Assembly (NCBI GenBank): GCA_023268575.1
Contig: JALRCL010000800.1
Location: forward strand, 1 to 5,178
Direction: 5' to 3'
From: Patulibacter sp.
GTDB lineage: Bacteria > Actinomycetota > Thermoleophilia > Solirubrobacterales > Solirubrobacteraceae
Length of the DNA stretch: 5,178 nucleotides
The notes under the pieces are model-generated. The model ran no database searches, was not told where the DNA came from, and was given only the letters and a program-made list of their open reading frames with translations. Within the stretch, counting starts at the first letter, position 1. Every line of letters starts with the position of its first letter. Made by a program: the position numbers and the translations under genes. Of the stretch, positions 1 to 5,178 are shown piece by piece.

Positions 1-2535
1 GACGGTGACCGGCACGGGCGCGCGGGCGATCCGGACGAGGTCGCCCGAGGCACCCAGGGCGTCGGCGCTGTCCTGCGCGATGCCGCCCTCGAGGAAGACG
101 CTGCCGCGGTTGGCCGTCGAGCGCAGGTGCGCGACCGCCGCGACCTCGCTCGGCGCGACGGCGCCGTCGGGCCCGACGGAGACGACGACCTGGTCGCCGT
201 GGCGGATCCCCCGCTCCTCGGCGTCCGACGGGTGCAGCTCGGCGCGCTGGCGCGGCTGGAGGAACCGCAGCGCGGGCGCGTTGGCGACCTCGGGCGCGGC
301 CCAGATCGAGCGGTAGCGCCCGAGGCGCAGCACGCCGTTGACCTCGGCGGTCCCGGTCGGGGACTCGAGGCTGAAGGGCCCCGTCTCCCCGTCGGGGAAG
401 GCCGCGGCCGCCTCGCGCTCCTGCCAGCGGACGCCGAAGCCGCCGATCTCGTCGTGCGTGAGGCCCGCGAGGAACGGCACGCGGTCGGCGTACTCGCTCG
501 TGACCATCATCGACGTCAGCGCGCTCGCCCGGCCGCCGGCCATGGCGATGAGCTGCGAGAGGACCTGCCACGTGGGGCGGACCTCGCCGGGCCGGCCGAC
601 CGCCGGGCGCAGGCGCTGGATCCGGCCGTCCGGATGCGTGACGGTGCCCTCGCGCTCCGGGCTCGCCTCGGCCGGAAAGACGACGGTGGCGTGCTCGGCG
701 ACGCCGGGCGTGAGGAAGCTCGCGTGGGCCACGACGCCCGCGTGCTCGAGCGCCCGGCCCCAGAGCTCGGTGTCGGGGAACTGCTCGAGCGGGTCGACGT
801 GCAGGAGGTGCAGCGTCGTGACCTCGCCCGCGGCGGCGGCCCGCGCGATCTGCGCGGCGCCGCGGCCGACCTCGTCGGGCTCGACGTACCCGGGGCCGCT
901 GGCGGGCAGGACGCCCATCTCGCGCAGGCCGCGACCGTTGCCGCCGCCCGGCACGTGCAGCAGGCCGGCACCCTCGCGGTCCTCGAGCAGCCCGAGGCGG
1001 CCGGAGAGCTTCAAGAGCGCGCGGGCGGCGTTCGCGCCCGCGGCGGGGTCGGCGGCCGGACCGCCGTCGGTGAGGCGCGGGCCCCAGACGACGACGACGT
1101 CCTCGCCGGCCTCGCGCAGCATCCGGCCGAGCGCCTCGACCTGCGCCGGATCCGCGCCGGCGGCCTGCGCCAGCCCGGCGACGTCGCCGACGCCGCCGAC
1201 CGCGGCGTCCAGCGCGCAGGCGAAGGCCTCGCCGGCGCCGGGCGCGAAGCGCACGGACTGCTCGGCGATCGGATCGAGGCTCGACGGGCGGCTCGTGGCG
1301 ATCGCCAGCCGGGCCCCGTGCCGACGGACGCCCTTGCGGATCCGCAGGTCGAGGATCGGCATCTCGTCGACCGGCTCGACGTCGAGCAGCAGGACCGCGT
1401 GGGCCCACTCGACGTCCGGGACGGTCGCCTGCGCGGCCGGGGCGTCGAGCGCCGCCAGCAGCGGAGCGGGCAGGCTCGTGCCGGCGCCGCCGGTCCCGGT
1501 CGAGTCGATGTCGGGGCTGCCGAGCGTCTCGACGACGAGCTTGCGCAGCAGGAAGCCCTCCTCGTTGGAGGTGCCGCCCCCGGCCAGCGCCGCGACGCCG
1601 TCGCGCTTCAGAAGCCGCGCGGCCTCGGTCAGCGCGCGGTCCCAGCCGACGGGGCGCAGCTCGCCGCCGTCGCGCAGGAGCGGCTGCGTGATCCGCTGGT
1701 CGACCGTCGCGGACTGGTAGCTGAAGCGGCCGCGGTCGCAGAGCCAGCCGTCGTCGACGGCGTCGTTGTCCCGCGCGAGGACGCGCTGCACGCGGTCGTC
1801 GCGGACGGTGTAGCTCACGTTGCACTGGCCCGGGCAGAGCGTGCAGACCGAGCCGGACTGCTCGATGTCCCACGGGCGGGCGCGGAAGCGGTACGCCTGG
1901 CTCGTCAGCGCGCCGACGGGGCAGAGCTCGATGATGTTGCCGCTGAAGGGCGCGACGTACGGGTGGCCGTCGAAGGTGCCGACGAACGTGTCGGCCCCGC
2001 GCTCGTGGAGGATCAGCTGGTAGTCCTCGGAGACCTCCTGGCTGAACCGCACGCAGCGGTAGCAGAGGATGCAGCGCTCGCGGTCGATCGCGATCAGCGG
2101 CGAGAGGCCGACCGGCTTCTCGAAGTGCCGCTTCGGCTCGACCATCCGGCTCTCGCCGCGCCCCCAGCCGTAGGAGATGTCCTGCAGCGGGCACTCGCCG
2201 CCCTTGTCGCAGACCGGGCAGTCCAGCGGGTGGTTCAGCAGCAGGAACTCGACGACCGACTCCTGCGCGGCCTTCACGCGGTCGGTCTCGGTGTGGACGA
2301 CCATCCCGTCGCGGACCGGCGTGGAGCACGCGGTCTGGAGCTTCGGGATGCCCTCGACCTCGACGAGGCACATGCGGCACGCGCCGACCGGCGCGCCGAG
2401 CTTCGGCTCGTAGCAGAAGACGGGGATGTCGACGTCGCCGAGCTTCGCGGCGTCGGCGAGCATCGTGCCCGCGGCGGCGACGACCTCGCGGCCGTCGACG
2501 GTGAAGGTGATCTCCTCGATCTCGGGGCGCGGCAT
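1..2535 (-). CDS. nuoG: NADH-quinone oxidoreductase subunit G (NuoG), 3' end outside window
   Basis: This is the largest peripheral-arm subunit of complex I; it carries the iron-sulfur wire from NuoF toward the quinone module. The frame is open for 845 codons from an ATG at 2535 to base 1 without a stop. Ligand motifs are complete. Cys41, 53, 56 and 70 (CX11CX2CX13C) hold 2Fe-2S N1b. His102, Cys106, 109 and 115 (HX3CX2CX5C) hold N5. Cys155, 158, 161 and 205 (CX2CX2CX43C) hold a 4Fe-4S centre. Cys231, 234, 238 and 266 (CX2CX3CX27C) match the distal cluster N7. Residues from about 283 form the molybdopterin-oxidoreductase-like body, which in NuoG is known to carry no cofactor. Residues about 756-845 resemble the dinucleotide-binding-like end domain, so only a short C-terminus is probably missing. 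The ATG lies one base after the nuoF stop, implying translational coupling. The identity is certain; the true C-terminus is unseen. Confidence 0.98.
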   Translation of the reverse strand, partial: MPRPEIEEITFTVDGREVVAAAGTMLADAAKLGDVDIPVFCYEPKLGAPVGACRMCLVEVEGIPKLQTACSTPVRDGMVVHTETDRVKAAQESVVEFLLLNHPLDCPVCDKGGECPLQDISYGWGRGESRMVEPKRHFEKPVGLSPLIAIDRERCILCYRCVRFSQEVSEDYQLILHERGADTFVGTFDGHPYVAPFSGNIIELCPVGALTSQAYRFRARPWDIEQSGSVCTLCPGQCNVSYTVRDDRVQRVLARDNDAVDDGWLCDRGRFSYQSATVDQRITQPLLRDGGELRPVGWDRALTEAARLLKRDGVAALAGGGTSNEEGFLLRKLVVETLGSPDIDSTGTGGAGTSLPAPLLAALDAPAAQATVPDVEWAHAVLLLDVEPVDEMPILDLRIRKGVRRHGARLAIATSRPSSLDPIAEQSVRFAPGAGEAFACALDAAVGGVGDVAGLAQAAGADPAQVEALGRMLREAGEDVVVVWGPRLTDGGPAADPAAGANAARALLKLSGRLGLLEDREGAGLLHVPGGGNGRGLREMGVLPASGPGYVEPDEVGRGAAQIARAAAAGEVTTLHLLHVDPLEQFPDTELWGRALEHAGVVAHASFLTPGVAEHATVVFPAEASPEREGTVTHPDGRIQRLRPAVGRPGEVRPTWQVLSQLIAMAGGRASALTSMMVTSEYADRVPFLAGLTHDEIGGFGVRWQEREAAAAFPDGETGPFSLESPTGTAEVNGVLRLGRYRSIWAAPEVANAPALRFLQPRQRAELHPSDAEERGIRHGDQVVVSVGPDGAVAPSEVAAVAHLRSTANRGSVFLEGGIAQDSADALGASGDLVRIARAPVPVTV

Positions 2536-2536
2536 G

Positions 2537-3865
2537 TCAGTCCGCCGCGATCCCGTGGAGGACGTCGTGCCCTGGCCCGGGGGCCGAGAGCTCGGCCAGG
2601 AGCGCCGCCTCGCGCGCGGCGCGCGCGGCCTCGATGTGCGTCTCGAACTCGGGGCGGAACTTCTTCACCATCGAGCTGACCGGCATCGCCATCGCGTCGC
2701 CGAGCACGCAGAGGCAGTTGCCCATGATCTGGCTGCAGACCGACTCGATGACGTCGAGGTCCATCGGCGTCGCGTCCCCGGACTGGATGCGCTTGAGCAT
2801 CTTCGTCGTCCAGTTCGTGCCCTCGCGGCAGGGCGTGCACTTGCCGCAGCTCTCGTGCTTGTAGAAGCTCGCGGTCTTCACCGCGATGTCGACGACCGAG
2901 TTCGAGTCGTCGGCGACGATGATCGCGCCGGAGCCGAGCATCGTGCCCGCGCCGGCCATCGACTCGTAGTCGTAGGGCAGGTCGAGGTCGTCCTTCGTGA
3001 GCACCGGCGAGGACGAGCCGCCCGGGAACCACAGGAGGACTTCGCGGTCGCCCTCGATCCCGCCGGCCAAGCCGTAGATGATGTCCCGGCCGGTCATGCC
3101 CATCTCGATCTCGTAGTTGCCGGGGCGCTTGACGTTGCCCGACACGGAGATGAGCTTCGTGCCCGAGGACTTCTCGACGCCCATCGCCGCATAGGCCTCG
3201 GCGCCGACCTCGAGGATGTACTTGATCGCCGTGAGGGTCTCGACGTTGTTGATGAGCGTCGGGCCCTGGTACAGGCCCTGGTTCGCCGGGAACGGCGGCT
3301 TCAGGCGCGGGTTGCCGCGCCGCCCCTCGAGCGCGTCGAGCAGGCCCGTCTCCTCGCCGCAGATGTAGGCGCCGGCGCCCCGGTGGACCCACATGTCCAG
3401 CTCGACGCCGCGGCCCAGCACGTTCGGTCCGAGGTACCCGGCGGCCTTCGCCTCCTCGATCGCGCGCTCGAGGATGTCGGCCTGCTGGACGTACTCGCCG
3501 CGGATGAAGATGAACGCCTTGTTCGCCCCGACGGCGTAGGCGGCGATGATCATCCCCTCGATGAGGGAGTGCGGGTTCTTCTGGATGAGCTCGCGGTCCT
3601 TGAAGGTCCCCGGCTCGGACTCGTCCGCGTTGCAGACGAGGTACTTGTCCATCTTCCCCTGGGGGATGAAGGAGGCCTTGAGGCCGGTCGGGAAGCCGGC
3701 GCCGCCGCGTCCGCGCAGGCCGGAGTCCTTCAGCGACGTGACGATCGACTCGCGCGCCATGGCCAGCGCCTGCTCGGCCATCGCGTAGCCGCCGCGGCGC
3801 TTGTAGACGTCGATCGAGGCGAGACCGGGCTCGTCGATGTCCTTGAAGAGGAGCTTGTTGCTCAT
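2537..3865 (-). CDS. nuoF: NADH-quinone oxidoreductase subunit F (NuoF), FMN- and NADH-binding
   Basis: NuoF oxidises NADH through FMN and passes electrons to cluster N3, at the cytoplasmic tip of complex I. The 442-residue length is normal for the family. The N-terminus has the usual FKDIDEPGL start. The glycine-rich FMN/NADH loop GRGGAGFPTGLK is at residues 52-63, the CNADESEPGTFKDR segment at 78-91, and the GAYICGEETGLLDALEG segment with its paired glutamates at 165-181. Cluster N3 ligands are Cys340, 343 and 346 in SCGKCTPCREG, plus Cys386 in LCVLGDA. Two further cysteines, 377 and 384, sit close to the fourth ligand. The ATG overlaps the nuoE stop as ATGA, and a GGTGA ribosome site lies six bases upstream, which fixes the start. 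The tail from about residue 405 is helical and alanine-rich, typical of the family. All expected key residues are present; nothing suggests truncation. Confidence 0.99.
   Translation of the reverse strand: MSNKLLFKDIDEPGLASIDVYKRRGGYAMAEQALAMARESIVTSLKDSGLRGRGGAGFPTGLKASFIPQGKMDKYLVCNADESEPGTFKDRELIQKNPHSLIEGMIIAAYAVGANKAFIFIRGEYVQQADILERAIEEAKAAGYLGPNVLGRGVELDMWVHRGAGAYICGEETGLLDALEGRRGNPRLKPPFPANQGLYQGPTLINNVETLTAIKYILEVGAEAYAAMGVEKSSGTKLISVSGNVKRPGNYEIEMGMTGRDIIYGLAGGIEGDREVLLWFPGGSSSPVLTKDDLDLPYDYESMAGAGTMLGSGAIIVADDSNSVVDIAVKTASFYKHESCGKCTPCREGTNWTTKMLKRIQSGDATPMDLDVIESVCSQIMGNCLCVLGDAMAMPVSSMVKKFRPEFETHIEAARAAREAALLAELSAPGPGHDVLHGIAAD
2541..2546 (-). promoter_or_regulatory. Weak ribosome binding site of nuoG
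   Basis: GGCGGA on the minus strand, five bases before the nuoG ATG and just upstream of the nuoF stop codon. The match is imperfect, so nuoG translation probably relies on ribosomes finishing nuoF one base away. Confidence 0.4.
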
Positions 3866-4692
3866 CGCAGATCACCCACCGGGGGACCGTCGGGAGGGAG
3901 CACCGGGCCGATCGTCCCGGCGTCGACGGCGGCCCGCTGGACGTCGTCGGAGTTGGCGGCGACGTCGGCGACGCGACGGCGCACGAGCTGCTTGGCCGGC
4001 AGCGGGTCGGCCCCGCGCCGGATGTCGTCGGCGAGCGCCGGGATCTCGGCGTCCTCGACCGGGCCGACGTACGTGCCGTCGACGGAGCACATCGGCGCGA
4101 TGTCGCACGCGCCGAGGCACTCGAAACCGCGGATGTTCACGTCCGGGTCGTCGGCGAGCTCGGTGCGCAGGGCGTCCAGCAGCTCGTCGCCGCCCCGCAG
4201 CGAGCAGGAGATGTTCGTGCAGACGTAGACCGTCTTGCGCCCGACGGGGCGGGCCTCGAGCATGTCGTAGAAGCCGACGACGGCCGTGAGGTAGGCCGGC
4301 GTGAGCCGCATGACGCAGGCGACCTGCTCGATCGCCTCCGGGGAGCACCACCCGTGCACGCGCTGGGCGGCGGCGAGCGCCGGGATCGCCGCCGAGCGGT
4401 GATCCGGGTAGCGCGACATGAACTGCTCGATCTCCGCCCGCAGGTCCTCGGGGACCGGCGTCGTGGCGGGGTCCGGCACGACCGCCGGGTCCTTCGCCGG
4501 GTCGTAGGACTCGCGCCAGCCGGGGACGCGGGAGCCGTCGCGGAAGCGGTGGACGTCCTGGTGGAAGAGGCGGCCGTCGATCCCGTCGCCGGCCTCGCTC
4601 GAGCCGGGGACCGGGATGGCGGACGGGACGTGCTCGCCCTCGCGGACGGCCTCGCGGTCCAGCGGACCCAGCGGATCTCTGCGGAAGCTCAC
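3862..4692 (-). CDS. nuoE: NADH-quinone oxidoreductase subunit E (NuoE), extended form
   Basis: NuoE is the thioredoxin-fold subunit that pairs with NuoF and carries the off-path 2Fe-2S cluster N1a. The core spans about residues 83-225. It has a helical segment (FMSRYPDHRSAAIPALAAAQ, 91-110), then GFYDML (140-145), then the ligands Cys158 and Cys163 (CX4C) and Cys192 and Cys196 (CX3C, in ECLGAC). The start chosen is GTG at 4692. It overlaps the nuoD stop as GTGA and has a strong GGGAGGG site eight bases upstream. This gives 276 residues, against roughly 160-180 usual. The first 80 or so residues are rich in Pro, Asp, Arg and Gly, with no recognisable fold. About 45 residues follow the core. 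Only 28 residues separate Cys163 from Cys192, against 35 in E. coli, Thermus and bovine homologues as I recall them. An alternative start at GTG 4479 (residue 72) has only a weak AAGGA upstream. The identity is secure; the start is less so. Confidence 0.95.
   Translation of the reverse strand: MSFRRDPLGPLDREAVREGEHVPSAIPVPGSSEAGDGIDGRLFHQDVHRFRDGSRVPGWRESYDPAKDPAVVPDPATTPVPEDLRAEIEQFMSRYPDHRSAAIPALAAAQRVHGWCSPEAIEQVACVMRLTPAYLTAVVGFYDMLEARPVGRKTVYVCTNISCSLRGGDELLDALRTELADDPDVNIRGFECLGACDIAPMCSVDGTYVGPVEDAEIPALADDIRRGADPLPAKQLVRRRVADVAANSDDVQRAAVDAGTIGPVLPPDGPPVGDLR
3872..3876 (-). promoter_or_regulatory. Ribosome binding site of nuoF
   Basis: GGTGA on the minus strand, six bases before the ATG at 3865, lying in the final codons of nuoE. 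It is a moderate match. Together with the ATGA stop/start overlap it points to coupled translation. Confidence 0.65.
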
Positions 4693-5039
4693 CGGTCGAT
4701 CCCTCCCAGGAGCGGATCGAGGCAGGCCAGCGTGGCGATGAGGTCGGCGATGTACTCGCCGCGCGCCATGTCGCCGTAGGCCTGCAGGTTGACGAACGAG
4801 GGGTCGCGCATGTGCACGCGCGCGGGCTTCGAGGACCCGTCGGAGCGGACGAAGCAGGCGAGCTCGCCGCGGGGGCCCTCGATCGCGTGGTACGCCTCGC
4901 CCGGCGGCACGCGGAAGCCCTCGGTCACGAGCTTGAAGTGGTGGATCAGCGCCTCCATCGACGTCGCCAGCTCGTGGCGCGGCGGCAGCGCGACCTTGCG
5001 GTCCTCGGTGATGTAAGGACCCTCGGGAAGGCCGTCGAG
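4689..5039 (-). CDS. nuoD: NADH-quinone oxidoreductase subunit D (NuoD), C-terminal fragment
   Basis: This fragment encodes the last 116 residues of the 49-kDa-type subunit, which lines the quinone pocket and is related to the NiFe-hydrogenase large subunit. The visible part begins LDGLPEGPY and includes LPPRHELATSMEALIHHFKL, VTEGFRVPPGEAY, GPRGELACFVRSDG, RVHMRDPSFVNLQAYGDM and the family-typical end LDPLLGGIDR, followed by TGA. The stop overlaps the nuoE GTG start, so this is the genuine 3' end. Going upstream, the frame stays open to a GTG at 5144. However, the 35 residues encoded there (MRDYGCNGNEVGG and onward) do not look like NuoD, where a helix of the SxRIIxQAL type is expected. I therefore end the gene at the last recognisable codon. 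The gene is cut, either by a sequence chimera (preferred) or by an insertion. Roughly 250-300 N-terminal residues are missing. Confidence 0.93.
   Translation of the reverse strand, partial: LDGLPEGPYITEDRKVALPPRHELATSMEALIHHFKLVTEGFRVPPGEAYHAIEGPRGELACFVRSDGSSKPARVHMRDPSFVNLQAYGDMARGEYIADLIATLACLDPLLGGIDR
4701..4707 (-). promoter_or_regulatory. Ribosome binding site of nuoE
   Basis: GGGAGGG on the minus strand, eight bases before the GTG at 4692, inside the last codons of nuoD. It is the strongest Shine-Dalgarno match in the window. It supports the long form of NuoE over a start further downstream. Confidence 0.8.
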
Positions 5040-5178
5040 CGATCCAGATCGACCGCCACAAACAGCGGCTCGGTCTGTCGAGCACTCGGAACAACCACGA
5101 AACACGCCACCGACTTCGTTGCCATTGCAGCCATAATCACGCACCTCGTTCGCCGCGCAGACTGCGATTGCAGTCGAC
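5040..5178. other. Foreign-looking end segment, unassigned
   Basis: These bases lie upstream of the recognisable nuoD codons but do not encode NuoD in any frame I read. G+C over 5041-5178 is 82 of 138 (about 59%), against about 70% next to it. The break coincides with GATC at 5041-5044, with a second GATC at 5047-5050, and the window ends on GTCGAC. Several frames are open on both strands, so none is compelling as a gene. One minus-strand frame, from ATG 5134, reads MAAMATKSVACFVVV and later LFVAVDLD, then runs out of frame into nuoD. I recognise no family. It is most likely an artificial junction or contig-end chimera; a real insertion or rearrangement in nuoD is the alternative. Confidence 0.6.
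5160..5175. repeat. Short perfect inverted repeat at window end
   Basis: GACTGC and GCAGTC form a perfect six-base stem around the loop GATT. The right arm overlaps the terminal GTCGAC. There is no T tract, so it does not look like a factor-independent terminator. It may be chance, or part of a chimeric or linker sequence. Confidence 0.45.

Noticed and set aside
226..1738. Molybdopterin oxidoreductase-like region as a separate molybdoenzyme such as formate dehydrogenase
   Set aside because: It is continuous with the NuoG ferredoxin-like N-terminus and sits directly after nuoF. This domain is a standard, cofactor-free part of NuoG.
127..2679. An 850-codon open frame on the plus strand
   Set aside because: It is in codon register opposite nuoG. 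It is open because nuoG avoids TTA, CTA and TCA codons at this G+C. Its translation is low-complexity Arg/Ala/Asp/Gly-rich, while the minus strand gives a NuoG with every cluster ligand.
2274..3875. A 533-codon minus-strand frame overlapping nuoF and nuoG
   Set aside because: It is a shifted frame of nuoF, Arg-rich with no domain. The real nuoF and nuoG frames carry all expected motifs.
2426..4228. A 600-codon open frame on the plus strand
   Set aside because: It lies antisense to nuoF and part of nuoE, has no recognisable domain, and its composition is that of a complementary-strand shadow.
4693..5094. Upstream extension of the nuoE frame to 5094
   Set aside because: The frame is open, but the added part overlaps the nuoD C-terminus in another frame and reads as Arg/Gly-rich shadow. 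The GTG at 4692 with GGGAGGG is the better start.
5043..5178. Plus-strand open frame in the end segment (reads KHATDFVAIAAIITHLVRRA near its middle)
   Set aside because: It is protein-like in places, but it has no start or stop inside the window, competing frames are open too, and no family is recognised. It is too short to call.

Overview
The window holds the minus-strand part of a complex I (NADH:quinone oxidoreductase) operon. Transcription runs from high to low coordinates, in the order nuoD (3' end only), nuoE, nuoF, nuoG (running off the window at base 1). Base composition is about 70% G+C (42 of 60 bases in 4981-5040). Codon ends are strongly G/C-rich, and genes overlap by start/stop codons. 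Together with the look of the Nuo proteins, this suggests a high-GC Actinomycetota bacterium. A deep lineage such as Thermoleophilia is a guess from protein style, not a demonstrated placement.

Layout: 4689-5039 encodes the last 116 residues of NuoD, the quinone-site subunit. 3862-4692 encodes an unusually long NuoE (276 aa) with the N1a 2Fe-2S cluster. 2537-3865 encodes NuoF (442 aa), with FMN/NADH motifs and cluster N3. 1-2535 encodes the first 845 residues of NuoG, with complete ligand motifs for N1b, the His-Cys3 cluster N5 (the N4/N5 pair), N6b-type 4Fe-4S ligands and the optional distal cluster N7. NuoE, NuoF and NuoG form the NADH-oxidising peripheral arm, and NuoD couples that arm to quinone. 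Junctions are very tight: a GTGA overlap (nuoD/nuoE), an ATGA overlap (nuoE/nuoF) and one spacer base (nuoF/nuoG). This implies one polycistronic message with translational coupling. No promoter or terminator is visible, as expected inside an operon.

The last 139 bases (5040-5178) do not belong to this picture. NuoD similarity stops abruptly at a GATC tetranucleotide, G+C falls to about 59%, and the window ends exactly on GTCGAC. The simplest reading is a chimeric clone or contig end rather than a biological insertion. No tRNA, rRNA, CRISPR array or insertion sequence was seen. I found no previously undescribed system here. The points most worth a second look are the nuoD breakpoint, the extended NuoE with a shortened inter-cysteine loop, and retention of the N7 ligands in NuoG.
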